A stretch of DNA of 64,000 nucleotides, from NCBI GenBank assembly GCA_030429565.1, contig JAUIFE010000019.1, positions 93,952 through 157,951 of the forward strand, read 5' to 3'. Shown here one piece after another: positions 46,012 to 54,714 of the stretch. The translations under genes and the position numbers were made by a program. The notes below the pieces were generated by a model. It ran no database searches. It worked only from the letters and a program-made list of their open reading frames with translations, and was not told the DNA's origin. Position 1 is the first letter of the stretch. Each line of letters opens with the position of its first letter. The DNA comes from Holophagae bacterium. GTDB lineage: Bacteria > Acidobacteriota > Holophagae > Acanthopleuribacterales > Acanthopleuribacteraceae.

Positions 46012-46950
46012 ATGGTTTTATCAATCGACTTTCTCCAACCCACCATGATTGCCGTCAACGGTATCGAACTCGAAGTTTTTGAAGCCGGTCGTCACAATGC
46101 CGGCAACCCAGTAGTGCTCTGTCACGGCTGGCCAGAGCACGCTTTTTCCTGGCGTCATCAGGTACCTGCACTGGTGGAGGCCGGTTACCACGTCATTGTG
46201 CCCAACCAACGGGGTTACGGGAACTCATCCCGTCCGGCCGACGTCACCGCTTACGACATCACCCACCTTGCCGGTGACCTGGTGGCGCTGCTCGATCATT
46301 TCGGCTACGACAATGCCGTCTTTATCGGGCATGATTGGGGCGCCTGCGTCGTTTGGTGGCTGACACTGTTGCACCCGAAACGGGTCAAGAGCCTGGTCAA
46401 CTTGAGCATGGCTTACTTGGAGCGCGGTCAAAAACCCTGGATCGCCGCCATCGAAGAAATGGTGGGCAGCGATCATTATTTTGTTCACTTCAATCGTTAC
46501 CCCGGCGTGATTGACGCCGTTTTGGAAGCGAATACCCAGCAGTTCCTGGGTAACATGTTCCGACAAAACGTGCCGCCGTCGCCGGTACCGCAAAACTTGG
46601 ATTTGATCCAACTCGCCCAAGCGGAAAACGCCGCGGGGGAGCCGTTGATGAGCGACGCCGAGCTGGCTGTATTCGTCGCCGCCTTCGAGAAAACGGGTTT
46701 TGCCGCGAGCATTCACTGGTACCGCAACCTCGACCGTAACTGGTACCTCTTGGCCGACGTCGATCCCATCATTGAGCAGCCCGCCCTCATGATTTACGGT
46801 GAGCGCGATAGCGTTGCTAGAAACGACAATTTGGCCGCGCTTGTGCCCAAATTAACCGTGGCTCACTTGGATTGCGGCCATTGGATTCAGCAAGAAAAAC
46901 CGCGTGAAACCACGCAAATCATCTTGGCGTGGTTGGCGCAACAGTCGTGA
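46012..46950 (+). CDS. Alpha/beta hydrolase, epoxide hydrolase-like
   Basis: This 312-residue enzyme has HGWPEHAFSWRHQ (oxyanion HGxP), GHDWGACVVWW with the Asp nucleophile, and a terminal HLDCGHWIQQEKP (catalytic His). These match soluble epoxide hydrolases or fluoroacetate dehalogenases. AAAAGGAAAC precedes ATG 46012. Substrate unknown; the divergent WYL regulator suggests induction by it. Confidence 0.88.
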   Translation: MVLSIDFLQPTMIAVNGIELEVFEAGRHNAGNPVVLCHGWPEHAFSWRHQVPALVEAGYHVIVPNQRGYGNSSRPADVTAYDITHLAGDLVALLDHFGYDNAVFIGHDWGACVVWWLTLLHPKRVKSLVNLSMAYLERGQKPWIAAIEEMVGSDHYFVHFNRYPGVIDAVLEANTQQFLGNMFRQNVPPSPVPQNLDLIQLAQAENAAGEPLMSDAELAVFVAAFEKTGFAASIHWYRNLDRNWYLLADVDPIIEQPALMIYGERDSVARNDNLAALVPKLTVAHLDCGHWIQQEKPRETTQIILAWLAQQS

Positions 46951-47087
46951 TCGCCTCGCGGTCGGGCGTCTCTTGAGCCCGGCCGCGTTTGGTGGCTCAC
47001 GGCCGATAGTGGGCACCGCCGCGTGGCGGCTTGTCCACCAACTTGCCGTCGCTGTGCCGGCGAGGACCGCCTCGCCAAAAATACGGT

Positions 47088-47690
47088 TTAGCTAGGTTGG
47101 GTTGAACCCTTGGGTTGCAGCGCGACGACGGCTTTTTCAACCGCATCGGCGATGGTTTGCGCAAGTTTTGGATCGTCGACCGCACGGGCCAGCGTCACGC
47201 CGCCGCTGAGCAACGCCAACAACACCCAGGTTTTTTCATCGCTTGTTTGTTGTTCGTCTCCCGCCAAACCGTCCGCCGTCGTTTTGGCCGTTTGCCCGAG
47301 TAGGGCGCTAAAGCCGACCTTCATTTCATGATCTAAGCGGCCCACATCAGGTGCGAGCGTCTGTAAAGCGCAGCCTTCCGCCAAATCGCAGGTGCGCAAC
47401 GTGCCCATATAAAGCGCCGCGAAATGCTCGAGCCAGGCCTCGCCGTGGCGTTGTTGGTAGGCCGCAATCGTTTCCTGGAGCTGCGTCATGCCCACGTCGA
47501 GCGCTTCGCGGAAGGCGCCGGATTTGGAACCGAAGTGGGCGTAAAAAGCACCCGAGGTGACGCCTGCATCTTTGGCGAGGCCGTCGACACCGGCGCCGGC
47601 GAAGCCTTTGCGTCGGAAACCGCGACTGATCGACATCAAAATACGGCGGCGCGTTTCAGCTTTTTTGAGGGCTTGTTTGGTGTTCGTCAT
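47088..47690 (-). CDS. TetR-family repressor
   Basis: This 200-residue regulator has a TetR helix-turn-helix (FAGAGVDGLAKDAGVTSGAF, then YAHFGSKSGAF) and a variable ligand domain that includes CALQTLAPDVGR. It diverges from the YdhR-like gene at 47837, and a strong inverted repeat lies between them (47728-47783), so it likely represses both. Confidence 0.92.
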   Translation of the reverse strand: MTNTKQALKKAETRRRILMSISRGFRRKGFAGAGVDGLAKDAGVTSGAFYAHFGSKSGAFREALDVGMTQLQETIAAYQQRHGEAWLEHFAALYMGTLRTCDLAEGCALQTLAPDVGRLDHEMKVGFSALLGQTAKTTADGLAGDEQQTSDEKTWVLLALLSGGVTLARAVDDPKLAQTIADAVEKAVVALQPKGSTQPS

Positions 47691-47727
47691 AACAGCGCCA
47701 TTTTACCGCGCGAGAAATCTGATGGCA

Positions 47728-47783
47728 ATATAACGATCACTATTTAAAAAAATGTAGTGATCGTTATATAGTGGTCGTTATAT
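47728..47783. promoter_or_regulatory. TetR-type operator: perfect inverted repeat plus third half-site
   Basis: ATATAACGATCACTA (47728-47742) and TAGTGATCGTTATAT (47755-47769) are perfect inverted 15-mers with 12 bases between. A third copy, TAGTGGTCGTTATAT (47769-47783), follows in direct orientation with one mismatch. Each half is itself near-palindromic about GATC. It lies between the TetR gene and the YdhR-like gene. Confidence 0.85.
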
Positions 47784-47836
47784 GAGCTGCGCAGCGGTCG
47801 CGAACGTTGTCGGCTCGCCATCTACAGGAGCAAGAA

Positions 47837-48472
47837 ATGACCTACCAAGCCTTTGTTTACACCGAGTTACAAAAGTCTGTCCCCTTCGAGCCATCTGCTT
47901 TCCAAGATTTCACCGATGCCCTCCAACGCCAACCTGGCTTCATCGACAAAACCTGGCTGGCCGGTGTGGGCAACCAATCGCTCGGCGGTTTTTACACCTT
48001 CGCCCGCTTCGACGACGCGCTGACCTTCGCCAACCAATCCTTCCCAGCGCTTGCCAAACAACTCGGCGTCGCCCAAACCAGCCTTGTCTTTGACCGCAAG
48101 GTGGTTGAAGAAGCGAGCATTGCCATGAATTCGCCGCACTTCGGCCAACCACTGCCGCAAGCACCGGGCGCCTTCGTCTACACCGAAGTTCAGCTCAGCG
48201 TACCTTTCGCCGATGCCCCCTGGCGCCAACTCAATCCGGTCCTGCAACAACAACCAGGCTTACTTGCCAAAACCTGGCTAAGCGGTCACCAGTCCGGCAC
48301 CGTCGGCGGCTTCTACGCCTTCGCCGACATCGCCTCCGCCCAGCGTTTCGCCACCGACTACTTCCCAGGCGAAGCCCAAGCCCTCAACGCCGCCTACACC
48401 ACCCGCATCTTCGACGCAGCGCTGGTGGGCGAAGCTAGCCGCCAACGCAACTCACCTTACTTCACCGCCTAA
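47837..48472 (+). CDS. Tandem YdhR-like protein (two copies of one domain)
   Basis: This 211-residue protein is an internal duplication: residues about 1-105 and 112-211 share the pattern FVYTE(L/V)Q-SVPF, QQPG, KTWL, GGFY-FA, then a final LVFD/RIFD and NSP-F. The single unit resembles YdhR/Dabb-type dimeric alpha-beta barrel monooxygenase-like proteins. A fused dimer would need no partner. AGGAG is 5 bases before ATG 47837. Control by the divergent TetR protein is likely. Enzyme activity is not proven. Confidence 0.8.
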   Translation: MTYQAFVYTELQKSVPFEPSAFQDFTDALQRQPGFIDKTWLAGVGNQSLGGFYTFARFDDALTFANQSFPALAKQLGVAQTSLVFDRKVVEEASIAMNSPHFGQPLPQAPGAFVYTEVQLSVPFADAPWRQLNPVLQQQPGLLAKTWLSGHQSGTVGGFYAFADIASAQRFATDYFPGEAQALNAAYTTRIFDAALVGEASRQRNSPYFTA

Positions 48473-48487
48473 CCGGCGCAACAACCC

Positions 48488-48522
48488 AGGGCGGCTGTCA
48501 CTACCGATGGTCGCCCTTTTTC
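48488..48522 (+). terminator. Probable rho-independent terminator
   Basis: The arms AGGGCG (48488-48493) and CGCCCT (48512-48517) pair around an 18-base loop and are followed by a T-rich tail. It lies 15 bases after the YdhR-like stop. Confidence 0.65.
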
Positions 48523-48673
48523 CTTTCTCGGTAGGCGCAAGTCTGTTTTATTTTCGTGGTAAAAGCTATTTTGAAGTGGGTGGTCTCGCCGCAGTCTTTA
48601 CGCTTTTTTGAGAAAGCGATTCGCGGCGTTAAGCTAAGAGCGGTAATCCTGCGGGTGACGGGGGCGTATCTCA

Positions 48674-48949
48674 TTGAGCAGCTTTAACACGCATAAGCGA
48701 TTCGTCTTGAATGCGCAGGAGCCTTTAAACCATCGTTACTCTCACTTGCGCTCTTGTTTGAATAAGGTTGCCAATTTGCTTGGCTTGCGGCGCCAAGAAC
48801 TCATCGAGATGATTCGAGATCAGACGGGTGTGGATGTGAACCGCAACGCATCCGAGGAGAACTTATTGATCGTCTTAGATTTCCTTGAAAAACAAAGAAA
48901 CACGAGGCTTGGTAGGGAGCCGTCAGATATTGAGTCCTTTCCCTTGTAA
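48674..48949 (+). CDS. Small helical protein of unknown function
   Basis: I do not recognise this 91-residue protein. Residues 25-75 are predicted helical (LRSCLNKVANLLGLRRQELI, then LLIVLDFLEKQR). The start is TTG with GGGGG about 9 bases before; no ATG is available except deep inside. Its composition is richer in A+T than the operons upstream, as for other accessory genes nearby. Confidence 0.5.
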   Translation: MSSFNTHKRFVLNAQEPLNHRYSHLRSCLNKVANLLGLRRQELIEMIRDQTGVDVNRNASEENLLIVLDFLEKQRNTRLGREPSDIESFPL

Positions 48950-49017
48950 GGGACGCCGTGTATCGACCTTTTCCACATTCAAACCTAAATGGCTGCTCTA
49001 TTGAGACGAGGTTTACC

Positions 49018-49707
49018 TTGAAAATTTATTTGAATGGCCCATTGGAATGCCCCATGTGCGGGAAAGAGTTAGTTGATATGGTTCAACTTCTTTGGGGCGC
49101 TTGTGGGCAGGTCTATACCTGAATTGAGCGATTCGGGTGGATGAAATGGCGCAAGATGTTGGTGCGAAACGTGTTGGAAAAAGCACAGGCGTACTGGCAA
49201 GTACGGCGAGCATTTTTACGAGACGTTGCAGCCCAACAGATTGTGCGATTTCGCCACCAAGAATCGCTCAATTCAGGTTTTAACCTAGGTGATCGACTTC
49301 GGTGGTTTGTCGGAAAAGAAGCGTTTCTGGAGCCGAACACCTATTTTAATTATTACTTGAACTTGGGCCTACCCTCATTCCAAACGGTTTATTCATTTGA
49401 TCAGGTTGAATATTTTCCACAAGGCGAAGGGCGGTGCCATCGCTGTGAGCATGAGATCGGTGGTGTTGCGGCCAAAATAGTGGATGGTGTATTTGAGGAT
49501 ATCGTTGTTTTTGACCAGGCGAAAATCGATGATTACTTTGGTGCCAATGATCGGGAATCGGAAACGCTTGTGAATTGCCGAGATACCCTTGTTCCGTATC
49601 ACTTTCCCGATCATTTTCCACGGGTTCTACTTGAGGATCCCTCGGATGTCACCTTGCAACCAGTGCCGCCCGAGCCGGGCAGCCTTAGGATCGACCCAAC
49701 TGTTTAA
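49018..49707 (+). pseudogene. Zinc-ribbon gene interrupted by a 162-bp mobile element
   Basis: The first part (TTG 49018, GAGG 6 bases upstream) encodes 33 residues with CPMCGKELVD, then meets TGA at 49120 in the inserted element (49117-49278). The same frame resumes right after the element and runs to TAA 49705-49707, with a second CHRC knuckle. Removing exactly those 162 bases gives one open frame of 175 residues (CGQVYFNLGDRL across the joint). The intact protein would have two CxxC pairs and an acidic end. Function unknown. Its stop overlaps the convergent gene's stop by 3 bases. Confidence 0.75.
49117..49278. mobile_element. 162-bp MITE-like element with perfect 18-bp terminal inverted repeats
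   Basis: The left end ACCTGAATTGAGCGATTC (49117-49134) and right end GAATCGCTCAATTCAGGT (49261-49278) are perfect inverted repeats; pairing continues imperfectly inward (GGGTGG/CCACC). No transposase is encoded. A related element with shared interior blocks is at 63342-63583. No target-site duplication is clear. Confidence 0.8.
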
Positions 49708-50264
49708 CCGCCGCCGCCGGTGGTGATCGTCATCAAGGGGTCTTGCGAGAAGGCGAGATGGTACACCACGCTCGCGACGGTGAGCGCGACCACGCCTGAG
49801 ACAGTGACGTTTAAGGTGGCGGGTGTGTCGCGTGCGTGGATGCTCGGGGCCGTGTAGCTACCCTCGAGCAGGTCGGCGCTGTTGTCGCCGAGCAGGTCGA
49901 TTACGTTGCCGCGTTGTTTGAGCGGGCTTTTCAGGCCGTGGAAGAGGTCGGCTAGATCGTCGTAGACGACGCGGGCGCTGCCGTCACTGGTGAAGAATGC
50001 GGCGCTGAACGCCAGCAACTTGGCCGCGTCGATGCTGTCGAGCACCAAGGTTTGGTCCAACCCCGCTTGGAAATTGAAGTGGCCGTCTTCCGGTACGTTA
50101 ATCGCCGCCATGGTGGCGTTAATGGATTTGACCTCGTAGAAGTAGCTGTTGGTTTTGGTGATTAAACTCTGTAGGCCGCTGATCTGTGTAAATGCTTGGT
50201 TGACGGCACTCGGCGCGCCGTGGCTGGTGATGGTAATGGGGCAGATGACGTTTGTTTTGGACAT
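49704..50264 (-). CDS. Protein of unknown function after the sigma-54 activator
   Basis: This 186-residue protein has no recognised domain. It is rich in small and beta-favouring residues, begins MSKTNVICPITITSHGAPSA and ends in TTGGGG; it has no signal peptide. AAGGAG lies 6 bases before ATG 50264. It sits 39 bases after the sigma-54 activator on the same strand and is likely co-transcribed. It converges on the broken zinc-ribbon gene with stops overlapping. Confidence 0.7.
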   Translation of the reverse strand: MSKTNVICPITITSHGAPSAVNQAFTQISGLQSLITKTNSYFYEVKSINATMAAINVPEDGHFNFQAGLDQTLVLDSIDAAKLLAFSAAFFTSDGSARVVYDDLADLFHGLKSPLKQRGNVIDLLGDNSADLLEGSYTAPSIHARDTPATLNVTVSGVVALTVASVVYHLAFSQDPLMTITTGGGG

Positions 50265-50303
50265 GAGCGACTCCTTGGTATTCGTTGGGCGTGGCCTTGG
50301 CGG

Positions 50304-51839
50304 TCAATCGCGGTAGCCGACGGCTTCGCGGTGTTTGGCGAGGAGGCGGTAAAGGTAGGTACGGTTCAAACCAGCGATGCGCGCTGCCTCGGTAACGTTG
50401 TGCTCGGCGGCTTCCATTAACCCAATTAAGAAAGATTGCTCGATCTCGCTGACGGCGGCCTCACTGGCGCGTTTGCGCTGCTGTTTGAGGGCTTCGCTGT
50501 CGTAGGTCTCGAAATGAACGACGCCTGCCGGCCCTGGCTGGGTCGGCCCATTTGCAGGCGGACGCATGGCCGGCGGCAGGTTGGCGGGGTCCAGTTCATC
50601 GCCGATAGCCAGGACGCACAAACGCTGCACCGCGTGTTCCAGTTCACGCACGTTGCCGGGATAATCGTAGCTTTCGAGTTGATGGATAAGGGTGGGGCGC
50701 ACGATGGGTTTGCCGTCACCGCGCCAATAGCGCGCTAGGAAGTGGTGGAACAAGGGCAGGATGTCGTCGCGGCGGTCGCGTAAAGGCGCAATCACCAGTT
50801 CAATCACATTTAGACGATAGTACAAATCTTGGCGAAAGAGACCTTGTGCGACCATGGCGGCGAGGTTGCGGTGGGTGGCGGCGATAATGCGCACATCAAT
50901 GCGTTCGACGGAATCGGAACCGACGCGTTGAAACTCGCCAAACTGGAAGAAACGCAGGAGTTTGGCTTGGGCGGGTAGTGGGATTTCGGCGACTTCGTCA
51001 ATGAACAGGGTGCCGCCGGCGGCTTTGGCAATATGGCCCTCGCGGTGGCGCTCGGCGCCGGTGAAGGCGCCGCGACGGTGCCCGAACAGTTCAGCCTCGA
51101 AAAGGGTTTCCGGTAGAGCGCCGCAGTGCAAGGTGACAAAGGGTTGCTTGGCGCGCGTGCTGTCGGCGTAAAGGGCTTTGGCGACGAGTTCTTTGCCGCA
51201 GCCGGTTTCGCCGGTGATCAAAACCGTGGCATCGGTGGCGGCCACTTGGGCGATGGTTTTGAGCAGCCGCAAGGTGGCGGCGCTGTGGCCGATGATGTGG
51301 GCGAAACTGTCGCGGGCGCGCAGGCCGGCCGAACGTTCGTGCTGCAAGCGTTCCAGTTCTTGTAAGCGCAGCGATTGGTGCAAGGTTAGGCCGGCGGCGG
51401 TTACGAACCGTTTGACGAGGTCGAGTTCGGCTTCGGAAAAGGGGTTGCGGTGATTGCTGCGTTCCAGGTAGATCACGGCGGCGGCTTGTTGGTCGGCCAT
51501 GATCGGCGCAGCAATGACGCTGCGATCGGCGATCTCGCGGATACTTTCGGCCAGTGCTTCCTGCTGCGCGCGGTCGAGATGGGTGCACAAGGTGACTTGG
51601 CCGCGCCGCAACGCCTCGCGCACCAGCGTGCGGCTGATCACCGCGCGGGCGGCGTCCTGGCGCTGGTCGGTGCGTTGCAGTTCGTGTTTTTTGGTGTAAT
51701 CACGACCTTCTCGGACCACGATGTAGCCGCTGTCGGCGTTGACACCGTGAACAACACAGGCGAGCAAGTGGCGGGCTTGGTTAGCCAGGTTTTCGCCCGA
51801 CTGCAGCGATGCCAGAATGTTGAGTAGATCGTCGAGCAC
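50304..51839 (-). CDS. Sigma-54-dependent activator with GAF domain
   Basis: This 511-residue enhancer-binding protein has an N-terminal GAF-type domain (about 20-165), an AAA+ domain with Walker A GETGCGKE (200-207) and the sigma-54-contact loop GAFTGAERH, and a C-terminal Fis-type helix-turn-helix (EAARIAGLNRTYLYRLLAKH). GAF may sense a small ligand or redox state. It diverges from the Ser/Thr kinase gene (168 bases between starts), and the unknown protein follows it. Confidence 0.94.
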   Translation of the reverse strand: MLDDLLNILASLQSGENLANQARHLLACVVHGVNADSGYIVVREGRDYTKKHELQRTDQRQDAARAVISRTLVREALRRGQVTLCTHLDRAQQEALAESIREIADRSVIAAPIMADQQAAAVIYLERSNHRNPFSEAELDLVKRFVTAAGLTLHQSLRLQELERLQHERSAGLRARDSFAHIIGHSAATLRLLKTIAQVAATDATVLITGETGCGKELVAKALYADSTRAKQPFVTLHCGALPETLFEAELFGHRRGAFTGAERHREGHIAKAAGGTLFIDEVAEIPLPAQAKLLRFFQFGEFQRVGSDSVERIDVRIIAATHRNLAAMVAQGLFRQDLYYRLNVIELVIAPLRDRRDDILPLFHHFLARYWRGDGKPIVRPTLIHQLESYDYPGNVRELEHAVQRLCVLAIGDELDPANLPPAMRPPANGPTQPGPAGVVHFETYDSEALKQQRKRASEAAVSEIEQSFLIGLMEAAEHNVTEAARIAGLNRTYLYRLLAKHREAVGYRD

Positions 51840-52006
51840 GGGGACTCCGGGGTTGCGTCAATGTAGTTGATCGGGTGGATGAGTGGGCACACGAAAACCC
51901 GGAAAAATCACAGCGCTGCAATGGGGTCCACCTGTCCGCCGCTTTGGCCGATAAGTGATCCCGAATCAGGTTACAATCGACCATCTCCCACAAAAGGAGC
52001 GCACGG

Positions 52007-54694
52007 GTGATTCTGTGTCTCGGGTGCCAAGCTGAAAACTCGGATTTTAACCTGGTCTGCCGTCGCTGTGGCGAAAACTTGGACTCGGTGGATCATCGCG
52101 TCACGCTGGATCCACCTGCACCCGTGCTGGTTGAGGAACCCGAAGCGAGCGCAGCCACGATTGGCGACTACGAGATCGAAGCTAAGTTGGGCGACGGCGG
52201 CATGGGCGAGGTGTTCAAAGCGCGTGATCCTAAGCTCAACCGTTTGGTAGCATTGAAGTTATTGCGTCAGGACCGGCCTCTGGGTGGCGACGGAGAAAAA
52301 CAGCGGCTTCTGGCTGAGGCGCGCATGATTTCGCAAATGAACCACCCCAACATCGTGACCGTGTTTGAGGTCCAGACCGAAACGGAGCGGCCGTTTATTG
52401 CCATGGAATGGGTGCAGGGTGTCACGCTTGATGCGGCTTTATCGAACAGCGACAGTGCGACACGATTGGATGTTGCGTTGGCGATTGCCAAAGGTTTGGC
52501 GGCGGCCCATGAAGCGGGTTTAATCCACCGCGACATCAAACCGGGCAACATTATGGTTGATCACAAGGGCGCGGTTAAAATTCTCGATTTTGGATTGGCC
52601 CACGCGCGTGATCAATCCGTTGCGGCGGCGGTACAGGGCGTGCCCGAACAAGATCTGGCACGCACGGCGGCGGGTGTGCTGGTCGGCACACCGCTGACGA
52701 TGTCGCCGGAGCAGGCGCGCGGCAAGCCCTTGACGCCCGCGACCGACGTTTTTTCATTTGGGGTGGTGCTGTATTACCTGTTGACGGAGACGATGCCGTT
52801 TCAAGGCCAAACGCTGGAAGAATTACTGGTGCAAATCGCTCAACATCATCCGCCGGCGCCGGCCACGCGTGTTGCCGATCTACCGGTGGGTTTGTCGGAC
52901 TTGGTGATGGACTGTTTGGCCAAAGATAGCGGCGCGCGCCCTGCCGAGATGGGTGTGGTGGCGGCCCGTTTGACCGATATCCACCGCGCCGCCCTGCTGC
53001 GGCGCATGCAACCGAAACGCCGCTTGCTGCCGGGATTGGCGCTGATCACGTTACTGGTGGCGCTGTTGGTTTGGCATCGTCCCGAGGGCGTGCCGGATGC
53101 GACGCGGACGCCGCCTGAGCCGCCGGCGATTGCGACCTTGGCGCTGTTACCGCTTGCCAATTTGACGGGTGACCCCATGCTCGACATCTATTGCGCCGGT
53201 GCCGGTGCCGAGTTGACGGCTTGGTTGGAACAGGTCGGGCGGGATTCGGGCGCTTGGGTCTTGCCCCACGCCGAGTTGCGTGGCAAGGATTCCCCGAGTC
53301 CGGCCGACCTGTATCGCCGCTATGGCTTGCGTTACGTGGTGAGTGGCGACCTGCGCTACGAAGGTGAGGCCTACCGCTTGACCTTTTCATTGGTTGATGC
53401 GGCCAAACCCGAAACCATCACCGTCCAAAGTGTGACCTTGGCGAAGGTCGCCCTGTTTCAAGGGGTGACGGAGTTGGCGATGCCGGTGTTGGATTTACTG
53501 GGCTGGTCGGGTGTGCCGCCGCCTGCCCGAGAGACGTCGAGCGAGAGTGATTTGCGGCTGTATTTAACTGGGTTAAGTGATCTTTATCGTTTCGACCGGC
53601 CCGGCAATTTGGAACGCGCCATCGAGAACCTGCGGGCGGTTGTTTCGCGCCGACCCCAAGATTTGGCGGCGCGTTTGGCTTTAGCCGAGGCCTACCGCGT
53701 TCAGTTCGAGCTTCACAAGGAGGCCGCCGCACTCGAGCAGGCAACGGCCGTTCTCAACGATGCCCTTCGGTTGCAGCCAAACTTGCCGCACGTTCTGGCG
53801 GCCTTGGGTCGCGTCGCCGCCCTGCACGGTCGTTACGAAACGGCGGAACGCGTTTACCAACAAGCACTGGACCAAGATCAAAACTACGGGCCGGCGCTCT
53901 ACGGCATGGCCCGGGTCTCTGTGTTGCGTGGCCGGCTCGAAGCGGCTGATCCTTGGTATGCACGCGCCAGTGAGGCTGCGCCCAATGATTGGATCGGTCA
54001 AACCGAGATGGGGTACCACTACTTTCGTCAGGGTCGCTTCGCCCAGGCCGAGCCGATTTTTGAACGTTTGACCGAACGTGCGCCCAACAATCAAAACAGC
54101 CACGCCAACCTGGGTGTGATCCGTTTTTACGCCGGTCGCCCCGACGAAGCGCTGGCTTCGGTCGCACGAGCTCTGGCCCTGGAACCGGCGGCCTGGCTTT
54201 ATTCGACTCATGGCGCGATCACCTTCTACTTGGGTCGTTATCAAGCGTCCGCCGCCGATTTTGAGAAGGCGATTGAACTGCAGCCCGAGGTGGCCATGTT
54301 CCACGGCAACCTCGGCGATGCGTTTCGTCATGGTGGCGATGCCGTCGCCGCCGCCAAGGCCTACCGTACGGCGGTGGCTTTGCTCGAAAAAGAACTGGCG
54401 GTGAACCCGGATCATGTCGAGCACCGCTGTCATCAGGCCTTGTACCTTGCCAAGATGGGTGAAAGCGCGCGAGCGCGGGCTGTTTTTGAAACCTTGCCGG
54501 TGCCGAAGGATCCCGTCATGCGCTACCGCCACGGCTTGATTCGCCTTCTTTTGGGCGAAGAAACGCGTGCGTTGGACGACCTCAGCGCCGCTGTTGAGGG
54601 CGGTTACCCGTTTTTCGAGGTGGCGGGCGAACCGGAATGGACATCGCTGCGCACGCATCCTCGTTACGTCGAGCTTGCCGCTCGTTTTCAGTAA
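52007..54694 (+). CDS. Ser/Thr protein kinase with N-terminal zinc ribbon and C-terminal TPRs
   Basis: This 895-residue Hanks-type kinase starts with a zinc ribbon (CLGCQAENSDFNLVCRRC, about 4-21). The kinase domain (about 48-310) has GDGGMGEVF, VALKLL, HRDIKPGN with H174-R175-D176, and DFGLA. One membrane segment is about 333-350. A TolB/FlgO-like region follows (VATLALLPLANLTGD-type, about 370-490). About eight TPR units fill 540-870. GTG 52007 has AAAAGGAG. It may signal to the activator next door; targets are unknown. Confidence 0.92.
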   Translation: MILCLGCQAENSDFNLVCRRCGENLDSVDHRVTLDPPAPVLVEEPEASAATIGDYEIEAKLGDGGMGEVFKARDPKLNRLVALKLLRQDRPLGGDGEKQRLLAEARMISQMNHPNIVTVFEVQTETERPFIAMEWVQGVTLDAALSNSDSATRLDVALAIAKGLAAAHEAGLIHRDIKPGNIMVDHKGAVKILDFGLAHARDQSVAAAVQGVPEQDLARTAAGVLVGTPLTMSPEQARGKPLTPATDVFSFGVVLYYLLTETMPFQGQTLEELLVQIAQHHPPAPATRVADLPVGLSDLVMDCLAKDSGARPAEMGVVAARLTDIHRAALLRRMQPKRRLLPGLALITLLVALLVWHRPEGVPDATRTPPEPPAIATLALLPLANLTGDPMLDIYCAGAGAELTAWLEQVGRDSGAWVLPHAELRGKDSPSPADLYRRYGLRYVVSGDLRYEGEAYRLTFSLVDAAKPETITVQSVTLAKVALFQGVTELAMPVLDLLGWSGVPPPARETSSESDLRLYLTGLSDLYRFDRPGNLERAIENLRAVVSRRPQDLAARLALAEAYRVQFELHKEAAALEQATAVLNDALRLQPNLPHVLAALGRVAALHGRYETAERVYQQALDQDQNYGPALYGMARVSVLRGRLEAADPWYARASEAAPNDWIGQTEMGYHYFRQGRFAQAEPIFERLTERAPNNQNSHANLGVIRFYAGRPDEALASVARALALEPAAWLYSTHGAITFYLGRYQASAADFEKAIELQPEVAMFHGNLGDAFRHGGDAVAAAKAYRTAVALLEKELAVNPDHVEHRCHQALYLAKMGESARARAVFETLPVPKDPVMRYRHGLIRLLLGEETRALDDLSAAVEGGYPFFEVAGEPEWTSLRTHPRYVELAARFQ

Positions 54695-54714
54695 CGAGGA
54701 CGCGCGCTTTCAGC

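Noticed and set aside
47059..47076. Hairpin GGCGAGG/CCTCGCC after the epoxide hydrolase-like gene as a terminator
   Set aside because: On the plus strand it is followed by A residues; on the minus strand the T-run is on the wrong side.
49141..49707. 188-residue open frame as an intact gene
   Set aside because: Its start lies inside the 162-bp element; the element supplies the first 46 residues. The true gene starts at 49018 and is interrupted.
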